A DNA stretch of 64,000 nt from NCBI GenBank assembly GCA_963931925.1, contig OZ007569.1, positions 63,053,546 to 63,117,545 on the forward strand, given 5' to 3'. Source of the DNA: Onchidella celtica. Its lineage: Eukaryota > Mollusca > Gastropoda > Systellommatophora > Onchidiidae. Both the position numbers and the translations under genes were made by a program. Each line of letters opens with the position of its first letter. Within the stretch, counting starts at the first letter, position 1. This document shows, in pieces, positions 51,900 through 62,734 of the stretch. The notes under the pieces were generated by a model. The model was given only the letters and a program-made list of their open reading frames with translations. It did no database searches and was not told the DNA's origin.

Positions 51900-54800
51900 T
51901 CATGACTTATGGCTTCTCATGTGACTGATAAGTCCTATTTTTGCCCTGCAGACCCTTCCGCATAAATGACAAGAGTGCTCCGTTGGTTCAGTACCACTGG
52001 GCCTTTTCTTGCGCCGTTCTCTTTTTTTGATAGCCTGCTGGACTCTGTCAGCTTCCCATGCTTTGCTGCCTCTGGTAAGGGCCGCCCTCCAATTTGCACG
52101 ATCAAGCGAGAGCTTTTCCCACTCACTCACATCAATGGCAAAGGCCTTCAGTGATTGCTTGAGAGTGTCTTTGTAACGTCTCTTTGGGGCCCCAACATTC
52201 CTCGTTCCATTGGAGAGCTCAGAGAAGAAGATTTGCTTAGGGAGTCTGGAGTCGGGCATTCTGACAACATGTCCTGCCCAACGTAGCTGAATTTTTTTCA
52301 GGTGGCAGAAGATGCTCAATTCCTTGGCACGATTGAGGACCTCAGAGTCTGGAATTTTATCCTGCCATTTGATCCTTAGGATCTTTCTAAGGCAGGCCAG
52401 ATGAAAGTGATTTAGCTTTCTGGCATGCGATTGGTACACTGTCCAGGTTTCAGCCCCATAGAGTAGGGTGGGAAGGACCACAGCATTGTACACTTTCAGC
52501 TTAGTGTCTGTGCGAATGCCGGCAACATCCCACACTCTCTTTCGAAGCCTGCCAAATGCAGAGCTGGCTTTGCTGATTCTTGAGAGAATTTCAGTATCAA
52601 CACGAGCCGCGGAAGACAGTGTACTGCCAAGATAGGTGAAGTTCTCCGACACCTTCAGAAGACTGTCATGGACTTTGATATTTGGGGTCACAGGATACTT
52701 GTCGTCTGGAGTAGGCTGATGGAGCACTTCCGTCTTCTTTGTGCTTATTGTGAGGCCAAAGTTGTCACAGGCACTAGAGAACTTATCAACACAGTTTTGC
52801 ATGCTATCCTCATCGTGTGCCAGAAGTGCACAATCATCAGCAAATAGTAGGTCACAGACTTGAGTACTTTTGGTTTTGGTTTTTGCCTGAAGTCTCCTGA
52901 GGTTGAATAGACTGCCATCAGTTCGGTACTTGATGCTTACCCCTTGAGGAGGAGAGCTAAAGGCTTCTTGTAGCATTGCAGAGAACATGATGCTGAACAG
53001 AGTTGGGGCTAAGACACAACCCTGTTTTACCCCATTTGTGACAGCAAAGGGCTCTGAAACACTGCCGTTGCTTTTGACTGCAGCTTGCATGCCATCATGA
53101 AACTGGCGCACTATTGTGATGAATTCGGGTGGACACCCAAACTTCGCCAAGATTTTCCAGAGGCCTTCACGACACACTGTGTCAAATGCTTTTGTGAGGT
53201 CAACAAATGTGATATACAGCGCTTTATTTTGTTCCATGCATTTTTCCTGAATCTGTCTGGCAGCAAAAATCATATCCGCCGTTCCCCTCTCTTTACGAAA
53301 GCCACATTGGCTCTCGGGAAGCAAGTCATTTGACGAGAGGTGATCAAGAAGGCGATTCAGAAGCATTCTTGCCAATATTTTGCCAGCAATTGAAAGTAGA
53401 GAGATTCCCCGATGGTTGTCACAGACTTGGCTGTCCCCTTTGTTTTTGTACAGATGGATGATTGAAGCATCTTTGAAGTCCTGTGGCAGCTTCCCTGCTT
53501 TCAACATATGATTGAACAACTCGGTCAACCTTTCAATAAGCTTTTCTCCACCGAAGGCATACACCTCAGCAGGAATTGAATCCACGCCTGGTGATTTGTT
53601 AAAGGACATCTGATTTGTGGCAGTTCGGGTCTCATTTGCTGTGAATGGCTTGGCAAGAGCTGCATTAATAGGAGTCTGAGGGAGGCGGTCAATGGACTCA
53701 GTATTTATATTTGATGGCCGATTTAGCACACCTCCGAAATGTTCTGCCCAACGCTGAATTATGGCATTCAATTCAACAATGCGTGTTGAACCATCTGACG
53801 CAAGAAGTGGCGTAGTGCCAGAGCGGGATGGTCCAAACACAGCTCGGAGGCTCTCAAAGAACTTTCTAGTGTTGTTTGTGTCGGCATATTTCTGAGTTTC
53901 TCTTACTCGCTCTTCAAGCCAGTCATTTTTCATTTTCCTCAGCTTCTTCTGGAGTACACCCTTACATGCACGCAGTGCATCAGCTTTTGCTGTGGAAGAG
54001 GGGTCACTGCAGTGAGCTTGGATGAGACTATTTTTTTCTTTGATGAGCACTTTGATTTCATTATCATTATCATTGAACCAGTCCTGGTGCTTGCGGACAG
54101 GAAAGCCAACTGTGCTGCTGGCGCAAGAGTGTACAGTCGTATTTAGGTCAGTCCAGCTCTGTTCAATGTTCTCAGGGTCAAAAGTCACGCAATCCAATTT
54201 TGAGGAGAGTTCTGATGAGAGCTCGCTCTGTTTCTCAGCTGAGCAGAGTTTTGAAACATTTAGGCGTTTAGGTGGCGCTTTCCCTTGAGGGCGTCTATTG
54301 CGCCTCAATGTTAGTCTGAGCTTGCAAACAATGAGTCTGTGGTCAGTTCCACACTCGGCACCACACATCGCCTTTGTTACAAGGACATCCTTTCTGTCAG
54401 TCTTCCTCACAATGACATAGTCTATGAGATGCCAATGCTTTGAGCGGGGATGCATCCATGACGTTCTGTTTCTCACGGGGAGACTAAAATTTGTGTTGGT
54501 AATGAACAGGCCAAATTCAGCGCACAAAGTAAGTAAGCGCAACCCATTGTTATTGCATGAACCAACTCCATGAGGGCCCAAAACATTTGGCCACGCTGAG
54601 ATTTCGGAGCCAACCCTAGCATTGAAGTCCCCCAAGAGAATCAGCTTATCAGCTGCCGGGACAGAGCATATGACAGATTCTAGATCAGAATAGAACTTGT
54701 CTTTGGCTTCATCTGGGTTTGTCATGGTGGGCGCATATGCGCTAATGAGGGTGGCTGACTGGCTTTTCCCAACTGGGATCCTGAGTGTCATTAGCCTGTC

Positions 54801-55127
54801 ATTTATTTCAATTGGCATGGACTGCAAGTTTCTGACAAGGTCATTTTTAATTGCAAACCCAACACCATGCTGTCTCGGTTCGACTGCACCCTTGCCTTTC
54901 CAGAAGAAGGTGTATCCACCACTGAGCTCTTTGGGTTGGCCACTATCAGGGAGTCTGGTCTCACTGAGTGCCACTATGTCCAGGTTGTACCTGCTGAGCT
55001 CAATGGCAATAAGTGCAGTGCGTCTTTCCGGGTTGTTTGAATTGTCCTGTAGTGTGCGTATATTCCAGGCTCCTAGCCTGAGTAAGCTGAATTTCTTTTT
55101 GTTTCGACCGCAAAAAGGGATCCCCAC
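51900..55127 (-). CDS. LINE ORF2: AP endonuclease, reverse transcriptase, C2H2 finger (1075 aa)
   Basis: Residues about 14-270 are an APE-type endonuclease: LGAWNIRTL (Asn), LSETRL (Glu), LLGDFNARVG and GTDHRLIVCKL (the Asp/His pair). RT runs over about 470-830, with IHLYKNKGD, FVDLTKAFDTV (first catalytic Asp), GVKQGCVLAP and LLFADDCALLAHD (FADD pair). A long C-terminal region follows (YLGSTLSS, LLYGAETW, RWAGHVVRM). The last 25 residues hold a classic C2H2 finger, C-x2-C-x12-H-x3-H (CHLCGRVCRAKIGLISHMRS). The protein would nick target DNA and copy its own RNA. All catalytic motifs are present and there is no stop or frameshift. The start is the first ATG (55127), 18 bases after the stop of a smaller upstream frame. 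Confidence 0.92.
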   Translation of the reverse strand: MGIPFCGRNKKKFSLLRLGAWNIRTLQDNSNNPERRTALIAIELSRYNLDIVALSETRLPDSGQPKELSGGYTFFWKGKGAVEPRQHGVGFAIKNDLVRNLQSMPIEINDRLMTLRIPVGKSQSATLISAYAPTMTNPDEAKDKFYSDLESVICSVPAADKLILLGDFNARVGSEISAWPNVLGPHGVGSCNNNGLRLLTLCAEFGLFITNTNFSLPVRNRTSWMHPRSKHWHLIDYVIVRKTDRKDVLVTKAMCGAECGTDHRLIVCKLRLTLRRNRRPQGKAPPKRLNVSKLCSAEKQSELSSELSSKLDCVTFDPENIEQSWTDLNTTVHSCASSTVGFPVRKHQDWFNDNDNEIKVLIKEKNSLIQAHCSDPSSTAKADALRACKGVLQKKLRKMKNDWLEERVRETQKYADTNNTRKFFESLRAVFGPSRSGTTPLLASDGSTRIVELNAIIQRWAEHFGGVLNRPSNINTESIDRLPQTPINAALAKPFTANETRTATNQMSFNKSPGVDSIPAEVYAFGGEKLIERLTELFNHMLKAGKLPQDFKDASIIHLYKNKGDSQVCDNHRGISLLSIAGKILARMLLNRLLDHLSSNDLLPESQCGFRKERGTADMIFAARQIQEKCMEQNKALYITFVDLTKAFDTVCREGLWKILAKFGCPPEFITIVRQFHDGMQAAVKSNGSVSEPFAVTNGVKQGCVLAPTLFSIMFSAMLQEAFSSPPQGVSIKYRTDGSLFNLRRLQAKTKTKSTQVCDLLFADDCALLAHDEDSMQNCVDKFSSACDNFGLTISTKKTEVLHQPTPDDKYPVTPNIKVHDSLLKVSENFTYLGSTLSSAARVDTEILSRISKASSAFGRLRKRVWDVAGIRTDTKLKVYNAVVLPTLLYGAETWTVYQSHARKLNHFHLACLRKILRIKWQDKIPDSEVLNRAKELSIFCHLKKIQLRWAGHVVRMPDSRLPKQIFFSELSNGTRNVGAPKRRYKDTLKQSLKAFAIDVSEWEKLSLDRANWRAALTRGSKAWEADRVQQAIKKRERRKKRPSGTEPTEHSCHLCGRVCRAKIGLISHMRSHKS

Positions 55128-55144
55128 TGGTCGCGGTATACCAG

Positions 55145-55744
55145 TCAGGGTGATGTGAAGTGGGCTTTCTTTAGGGCACCTTTTCTAGCCCCTTCCTCAG
55201 TTGAGGTGAGCAGTGCTATCCTTAAATAAGGCTGCTCAGCTACTGTGGGTGCTGCCTCCCCACGCCTCCACTTCAATCGACGATGAAGCGACCATAGCCC
55301 ACAGCCACCAACGTGTAGGTCTGTGCTAACAGCTTCCAGTCTATCCAAACCTGCTGCCACCGCACTCGCCCATCGCCGTTGGAATTTTGAGAGGAAAGAA
55401 GACGAGACAAAGATGAAAGAAGACGAGGGGAGTGTTAAGACTGGCGCAAAGAATTTGTTTTTAGTGAGAAAGAGCTGCGCAAACATCAGACTCACTCTCT
55501 CGCCTGGACACAGCTTATCCAAGTGGCAAGACAGGGTCAAGACGACTGGAAATGTATCCAGGTGCAGGAGCATGCCAGAGGGACAGTCATATTGCCTGAC
55601 CGGCTGCCTGTAGGCTACTCCACAGCCTCGCAGTCCCAACTGACTAGGGTGAAAGACCCAAACCAAAGAACACCAATACTGGTGGATGCTCTGTGTCACG
55701 ATATCCAGGCCAGAGTGACGGTATATTGCCATCTGCCCTATCAA
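55145..55744 (-). CDS. Possible small ORF1 in the LINE 5' region (199 codons), doubtful
   Basis: An open frame of 199 codons fills most of the LINE leader, and its stop lies 18 bases before the ORF2 start. No coiled coil, RRM or zinc knuckle is visible; it is rich in Leu, Ser and Arg, without a domain. Some RTE-type LINEs carry a short ORF1 here, but the other strand is also open over much of the stretch. It may simply be a GC-rich 5' UTR. Conservation across copies would decide. Confidence 0.25.
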   Translation of the reverse strand: MIGQMAIYRHSGLDIVTQSIHQYWCSLVWVFHPSQLGLRGCGVAYRQPVRQYDCPSGMLLHLDTFPVVLTLSCHLDKLCPGERVSLMFAQLFLTKNKFFAPVLTLPSSSFIFVSSSFLSKFQRRWASAVAAGLDRLEAVSTDLHVGGCGLWSLHRRLKWRRGEAAPTVAEQPYLRIALLTSTEEGARKGALKKAHFTSP

Positions 55745-56292
55745 TCAACCACTGGCCTGCTGCCGCCAGCTTCGAAGCTGCGTCCGGGAAGTTTGCTCAA
55801 TTCTTCGTCTGTGATTTAGGCAAACAAGCCTATGACCACACCGCTACCGGGAGTTTAACAGTTACAGAATGTTAAATGTTATTCAGTTTGCAAGTATACA
55901 CACGTCGTAAGGCAAACTGACAGTTACACACACGTTTAATCTGTAGAGTCGCAGCAAGATTTGGAAGAAAGGTAAAATGTGGAAAAAATGAAAACGGAGA
56001 AAAGGTTTTCAGTTGCAAAGCTGTTTGTTTGTTTGTTGTTGTTGTTGTTGTTTTTAACCCAAGGCGGGCCTTCATTGACCGAATATTTTTCCCCTTCCGT
56101 TAATGATTATTTGGGATCTGTTATACAGTTTCATAATTGTTTGTTTCTTACACGGGACTTTGCAGTATACAGCTTTTTCTAAGGGGGGGGGGGGGCATTT
56201 TTTTAAACCGACAGGTACATAAAAATGTACAAAGATATATAGACTTTTGAACCACACACAAATTCTAACCAGTGTACACCCAAACCACTTAC

Positions 56293-56428
56293 CATTCTCA
56301 TCTGAAAGATCGATGGTTTTGGTTGGATGACCGGTTCTCCTCTTTATACTGGTCAACAAGTTGATGACAGCGCAGCTGGGGTTAACCAGTAGACTCTCGT
56401 TGTTACCAAATTTAATCACAACAAACAT
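56293..56428 (-). CDS. CXorf65: First coding exon of a CXorf65-like protein
   Basis: On the - strand ATG (56426-56428) opens 45 codons plus one base, ending at a strong donor (AATG/GTAAGTGG). The peptide starts MFVVIKFGNNESLLVNPSCA and runs through VINLLTSIKRR to TIDLSDEN. The pattern is MF-x-x-IK-x-G-x-N-x(3)-LVN-x-x-C-x-V-x-x-LL-x-x-I, then TIDL and an acidic end. It matches the N-terminus of CXorf65 and its invertebrate homologues, a small conserved family of unknown function. The ubiquitin-like appearance of this segment is inference. The frame is open upstream of the ATG without further similarity. The rest of the gene lies to the left, past the full-length LINE. Confidence 0.82.
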
Positions 56429-58967
56429 GGTTGCCGGTTTGGTAAAATAGTTCAGATAAGGCACTAAAGAATCATAAGCACTTGATTTTGCAAAATCGGT
56501 CAAAGTGTGGACAGTCTGTCCATCTCATAAGCACCAATATAAAAAATCTATTGTGATTTAACAACTTTTTTTGTTCCTCAATGTGTTGGTTACAGGCACC
56601 AGTGTTAAGAGTGCTAGGAAGCTTCCGATATAAAAAAAATGATATGTCAAAACCGCGTTTGTCGTCAAAATTGTTTCATAGACGTGTTTGTTCGCTCCTT
56701 AGTGTTGGTCCTGGCAGTCAGAGAAAACGAAGTTACAATCTCTTTTTTTGAGCTGCGATGCTTGATATTTGAAAAATACAAGTCTTGGAAACTGATGGCT
56801 GGTGTTGTATCGGTGATGAACGTCAGTGAATGCACCCTTTCTTCTGTTGATTACTTGTTTAGATCCGGTGTTCCCTTTGTGTGTGTGTCCAAGAAATACG
56901 TGCCACCGCCAGTGTGGTAAACTAATGTTTGAAATTCTTTTGTACTCAGGCCGACAGCTTTCTGGAAGACAGGAAAATAAACACAAAAAATATCAATATA
57001 AACGCACATACTACACACAAAAATCTATAATGAGTAAGACAAGAGATCTAGAAATGTTAATGAAATCAAAGATACTGGAAATAATCAATCTAGTATCTTT
57101 GATGAAATGGAAGACAATAACCTTTGACAGGTTTTATGTTCGCCTTTATGGGTGAAATTTATAAAAGTAAATCTGACTTAGAAGAAATTTGCGTAAAGAA
57201 AAAAAAAAAAAGAGCGAAACTGCAGAAATATGTTTGGTTAAACTTCCAACTACTTTCAGCACTCTTTGGGAATATAATACTAATAATATAATACTACCTA
57301 ATGAGAACACATTTGCGCACAAAGAGACTTAAACAGCATTTCGGAATGTAGAGGCCTTATACAGGATCACTCTAACGAAATAATTGTTCCAAGTACACAG
57401 GTAACGCAGTGTGTTAAATGTATGTATTGTTGTTGATGAAATGGGTATCCACACGAGACAGTATGAAATGAAACTCACACATGTGAAGAGCTCATTCGCA
57501 ATAGGTCGGGCTCTTCTTTGAAGCATTAAGAACGTAAACCTCGAAACACTTTGACTTAATTCCTCTGAAAACCTAAGGGCATCTATTTGCTGAATATCCA
57601 CTCCTTACTACCTGGACACCAGAAAATGTCCCAAAGGTTAAAAATTACTCTTGAAATATGCCCAAATAGAGCATTCTCTTGCGATGTCTCCCGCATACCG
57701 TTGGGGTGTTTCCTCGTAAGTTGTTGTTGTCGTTGTTGTTTTTTTCACTTTGTTTCTATTTTGTACTGGGTTTGTTCGTCTGAATCTAGCCAATATCAAA
57801 GATCAGAGTGTAAGACCAAATCTATGGTATTAACAATGAACATGTTTCATGTGTCACAGGTTAGGTAGCCTTAAAGTCAGCCGTGTTTGTCTGTGGTCAC
57901 ACGGTACTTGAGACACGGTACGCAGAGGAGTATGCTGGTTTGACGTCACTCAAATACAACCATAGATAAAATGCACGATATTTGTATTTGGCAAGCTGGC
58001 TTTTATCCATGTCTGGGGGGAAAAATCAATACATAACCATCATTTATAAAGAGACCAGTGTTTGCTCCCAATGCAACGTGCTTCATTTCTCTATTCATCC
58101 ATCTATTTTTATTATTGATTGTGAAACATTTCCAGACATTGCTGTAAACTTCTATGATTAATCATTGCAAAATATTAGTCACCTATTCACTCCATCTGGT
58201 TTGTGTTTTTTTAAACAGTTTGTATTCATGATTTAACAAGAGAAGTGAGAAAGCTTTCTGAATGTCCTGGAAAGGAAAACATAAGAAACGGCGGGTTGAA
58301 TATAGTGCAAAACTACAATGGTGTTCACAATGAATTGAATCTTAAGCGACATGAGACTCAAAGAATGAAAGTTTGTGGTGAGAGAGAAAGGACAAAAAGG
58401 CGCGACAGTTCTGACTGGAAATGAGACGGAAGATCGATAGGCTATAAAATCTGAATGTTACAACATAATGTTTTTTTCTCAAGCTTATTCCACGAAAAAA
58501 TCACGCTTGCACAGTATACCCTATATTTTCAGCAAAATATTCTCTACTCTCAGAATGTCTTTTTAATTACCGACTACAGGTGAATCTGTGTAATAAATGC
58601 TGGCATTCTTATTTCGGAATAACAGGAAACAGTGAAAGCCCTACCGTACACTTGTCACTTACAGAGGCAGAACGCACCAAGTGAAAGAAACTAACCGTGT
58701 AATGTTGTATCCTCGTCATGCATCAGGCCTAACCTATAACCACTGGCCAAGTCTGAGCATAATCCCTTGGGTAAATACAGCAACTCACGATCAGGCTCCT
58801 TCCACTAGAATGACTTTCCTTAACACAGGCCTTTCCAATTCAAATATCAAGTGGCAAATTTCTTACTGTAGTGTCTACACCGACATAAGCTTAGAGTGTC
58901 CAAACAGCGTGTTATCACGGATAAATATTACCCTAGTCCGGTCCAGCGGTGCTGTGAACACGTATGA
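56429..58967. other. Upstream region of the CXorf65-like gene, no other exon seen
   Basis: The 5' UTR and promoter of the - strand gene should lie here or further right. A CRE octamer TGACGTCA lies at 57941-57948. No TATA box at a convincing distance, CpG island or coding exon was recognised. Confidence 0.4.
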
Positions 58968-59032
58968 AGCAGGCATGAACCCCCAACCAAGCGATTTCTC
59001 CAACACTCGCCTTAACACACAGGCAATCAGGT
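58968..59032 (-). repeat. Decayed tRNA-Ser-like sequence (SINE head or pseudo-tRNA)
   Basis: The - strand reads GTGTGTTAAGGCGA (A-box region of tRNA-Ser type), then TTGGAGAAATCGC (anticodon-loop-like with AGA), then GGGGGTTCATGCCTGC where the T arm should be. Similarity to tRNA-Ser is clear only in parts and the B box is damaged, so it cannot be a working tRNA. Confidence 0.3.
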
Positions 59033-61007
59033 AAACCGTTATCGCACATGACGACATGGGATCGTCGTCACCTTTGACCGGCGTCGCAAGGGACGCTTAC
59101 CTGTCCTATGCAATTTAGTAAGGCGACATGTGATTGGCTATTTGTCGCTATGCACTTCGAATCACAGAGTCCAATGCATACAAAACTTGGAGTGGTAATA
59201 GATTGGACGGCGCTTGCACTTCAAAGCTGAAACGCTTTGGGTAGCGGTAGGCCTATTGAGCGAACTAATACAAAGGCCCAACTTTTTCTTTGCTGCCTGT
59301 TTGATTGATCACGCCATGAACTACAGAGACATATAAAAAGTCGCCAATAGCGAGCTCGGTTTTCCATTTATTTTTTTGTATTTTTCTCTTACCCATCTTA
59401 CGTTGTGGATATTCTTTTACTTTTCTTTCAAATTTTTCTCCTTTCTCCCTTCTTGATTGTATTTCTTCCCCACTTCTTGTACTGTTTTCATTCTCCACCC
59501 ATTTCTGTATTCATCTGTATACGTAGGGTCATCGGTTGGACCATGGAAATGGGAGTAACCTTTGGCGGTCTGGGTTGGAAAGTTTGAACAAACGAACACT
59601 TAAGACTATCCGAAGTAATCCCTTTACCTTAACTCATCCTAAGCTGACCGTAAGCTGTTTCCACCCTTTGGTCAATGTACCTGAGTTTTCCTGCACGGCA
59701 CTCAGAATGATGCCTGAAACGTACAATGTGTTTCGGGTTGTCTTCCTACATACAGACATAAGTGTAGGCCTACATTGTACGCGACCCACGTGCAAACACA
59801 AGAGCAGGTCTGGGACACTCGGCAGAACAAAAATTACATGATACTCAGACATGTATGATTTCTTAGAATTTAGGACAGAATTCGGCTATGAGTGAACGTG
59901 GACAAAAGTAGATGAAACAGAAAGATCAACTGTACATAAAACTGCGAAGAGTTAACGCTTAGAAATTGCCATATAAACAGAGAAGCTACAAATATTAACT
60001 TTTTTTTTTTTTTTTTGGTACTCCATTCACGCTTTGCGGACTGTGGAAATATTTGCTACTGCCACTTTGCATGTTTCTTACTTTATCAAAGGCTTTTGTT
60101 TCTCCTCGGCTGGATTTATCCTCAGAACTGTTCACCCACAGTGGCCTAAGCTTGAAATAAACACCGTTTTTTTTACATACTTCAGAATTGTCTTTTTGAC
60201 GTTACTACGCTTCACATTAAGCCGTGATAATTCAGTTTGTACACGATTTTTTCCTCGATTACATAACAACAGATCTTTTACCAACTTTTCCTTCTTCTGT
60301 AGTTCTTTTTCAGAGAATAAATGGACAAATTTAACACGGTACCAAGTTTTATATCATTATTATTAATGTTAATATTATTATTATCATTATCATTAAATAT
60401 TATCAACATTATTACCGTTTTTATTATTATTATTATTATCTCTTTTACAGAGTAAAGTATATATGTTCTATCCGCTGTGTTTTGCAATCTTTGTCACATT
60501 AGATCACTCTAGTTAGTAGATTATACGTACAAATTATAATTTGGACTGTTTCCCGGACTGTGACAAACACTGAGGAAACAATACATATCTAGTTCCACTA
60601 CCGGAATTTGCACATACTGTCTTTTGCTCCGGAGCAAGTGGGATTACTGGATTCGACTAACGTGGGTCGTTGTGCCTGCTTGACCTATGACCACAGGCAC
60701 ACACTGGACACACAGTAGCCCCTGGTTAAAATAACGTTAAGGGATAAGCTCCACATTGGAGCTAAGCTCCCGGAAATCAATTGGGCGACGTCCAGGTTAA
60801 AAATATAGGCCAGGCCAGAATAAACTCCGTGCACTTTTTAATAACAGGGAGACAAATTTCTTTGTATTAAGTGCAAATTTTTGCGGGCTTTTGCATCTCT
60901 ACTATGACTTATTATTTCGACACAGGTCGGATGAAGTTAAAAATCGCAATAAACTATTTAAAAAGAACAAGATGAAAAATACTGTGAGTATAAATAGGTA
61001 AAGCACT
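59033..61007. other. Non-coding region with an ATT repeat
   Basis: An inverted CCAAT box (GTGATTGGCT, about 59148-59157) sits in a CpG-containing stretch (59040-59240), possibly the promoter of the - strand gene. A run of 18 Ts is at about 60000-60017 and an imperfect (ATT)n tract at about 60355-60440. No exon is supported. Confidence 0.4.
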
Positions 61008-61021
61008 TCTCTCTCTCTCTC

Positions 61022-61107
<86 letters not shown>

Positions 61108-61252
61108 CCCTCTCTCTCTCTCTGTAAGTCTGTCTCTCTCTTTCTCTGTGTGTGTGCGCGTCTTTCTCTCTCTCTCTCTGTCTCTCTCTCTCTCCCCCTC
61201 TCTCTCTCTGTAAGTCTGTCTCTCTCTTTCTCTGTGTGTGTGTGTGTGTCTT

Positions 61253-61286
<34 letters not shown>

Positions 61287-61322
61287 TCTCTGTCTCGTCT
61301 CTTTCTCTCCCCCCCTCCCTCC
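61008..61322 (+). repeat. Compound (CT)n microsatellite with an internal 86-bp duplication
   Basis: About 315 bases of CT-rich repeat. The marker string TGTAAGTCTGTCTCTCTC occurs at 61123 and again at 61209, each followed by a (TG)n segment, showing an 86-base tandem duplication inside the array. All long frames here, on both strands, are repeat artefacts. Confidence 0.95.
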
Positions 61323-61582
61323 CCAAACAAGGCCGTGAGTGTTTATTTGTAATTTTACCCTCTGATTTATGGTTATTGTGAGCAAAAGACACAGATCTGT
61401 CGATTCATTTCACAGAGACATTCCAGTAATGTAGCAAGTATTCATTCTCGGAGTACTATATTCCAGAGGAGCATGACATAATTTGTCCCAGATTACGAGA
61501 CCAACTGTGCATAGATGTGCTCTTCATGTCCTTTGTGTTGTATATTACTTTAAGCCTAAATAGTTTCAGTGCACATTTTATT

Positions 61583-61640
61583 ATGAAATCCCTTTTGTTT
61601 CTGTGTGTGTTCTTGGTGTTTTTATGTCAGGATATACACG
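61583..61640 (+). CDS. Candidate signal-peptide exon of an unidentified secreted protein
   Basis: ATG at 61583 encodes MKSLLFLCVFLVFLCQDIHG, a textbook secretory signal peptide (basic n-region, hydrophobic core, polar end). Right after the expected cleavage region comes a donor (CACG/GTAAGA at 61641), giving a phase-1 intron, the usual arrangement for signal-peptide exons. A plausible acceptor (TAGTTTCAG) ends at 61569. A phase-compatible acceptor with an open frame lies at 63666-63859. The product is unknown and hydrophobic ORFs arise by chance in AT-rich DNA, so this remains a candidate. Confidence 0.3.
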
Positions 61641-62734
61641 GTAAGACCTCGAAATTATTGATGGAGGAAATATTGTTTAGCCTTGGCGGAAAGAATTTAA
61701 CTGCAGAAGCTGGACGTTTCCATCTCTCTATAGAAACAATCTCTGATAAGAGAAATTTTTACAAAAACCACAGAAAATTTGAAAGGTCACAGCGAAGTCT
61801 GAAGCAAGGTCAAAAAATGGCAAAAAGAAAAAGTTGTAGGTTTTATTGTATCGTTTCTGTATTATTTCTTACCTCGAGGCTTTGGTACATGCAACTTTTT
61901 CATTTTGCCATGTTTTGACTCGGATACAGGCCTATCAGTTAATTGGTTATTTCTACATACCCTATGATTACTAACATGTAGAAAATATGTTGCTAGTACT
62001 TTTTATTTGGTGTGGGAATCAGAAAAGATGAGGCAAGAAAAAACAAAACAAACGCGCGTACTTCTCTTTGCAGTGAAAGTGTTGTTGATTTTGTTAAGAG
62101 AAATATTAAAATATTAGGGAGGATGACTCTTGGCTAAACAAAATCTGTGTTTCAAAGCTTTATTTATATATTATATTTATCTTAGTGAAAGATTGGAGCA
62201 GTGGTTTATGACAGAGTGGGTTTATTTTAATTCGATGAATCGTTCTATTCCTTTGGCAAGGAGTTAGTGTGAAAATAAAACGGCTTTGATTCCATCGCCG
62301 GTCACAATCCATTTGTTTCCCAGTCTCTCATTGTCATTATCTTCCCCAGTCTCAACAAGCCTAACGAATTCAATTAATGAAGTTTGGGCCAGCGAATAAA
62401 CTGCACATCAATCAGATCAATAGTGAACTGATGTAAATAGATGTAATAATTAATCAGTTGATTCATCATTTTGAAATTTTCTGGTTTTAGTATTTCCGAA
62501 TAAATTGTTTAGCTTTGGTATTGTTCAGGCAAAGTATGCTACAGCTGTTCCTTATCGACCTTAGATGATTGTCTCTCACATACAGTCAGCTGTACAGAAT
62601 CACAGGTAAGCTTTCCATTACTGAAGAAAAATTAACTCCTATCCCTCCGCAATTAAGGATGTTTTGGGAGGAGTTCCATTTGAGTCACTCAACAGGGATA
62701 CTACAAGGACTCGATCTTAGGAGTGTCTGTGAAC
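61641..62734. other. Non-coding region, no feature recognised
   Basis: AT-rich sequence. Apart from continuation of the open frame of the candidate exon to 61918, nothing is supported. Confidence 0.4.

Larger units (their letters stand above)
51754..55851 (-). mobile_element. Full-length non-LTR retrotransposon with intact ORF, RTE-like
   Basis: A 4,098-base LINE on the - strand flanked by a perfect 13-base TSD, AGTTTAACAGTTA (51741-51753 and 55852-55864). The 5' end (right side, starting CCCGGTAGCGGTGTGG on the - strand) has a 724-base leader. One ORF of 1,075 codons encodes an endonuclease, a reverse transcriptase and a C-terminal zinc finger. The 3' UTR is about 146 bases and ends in an (ATT)n tail. 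Intact ORF, perfect TSD and full 5' end mark a young, possibly active copy. It lies in the large intron of the CXorf65-like gene, in that gene's sense direction. Confidence 0.93.
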
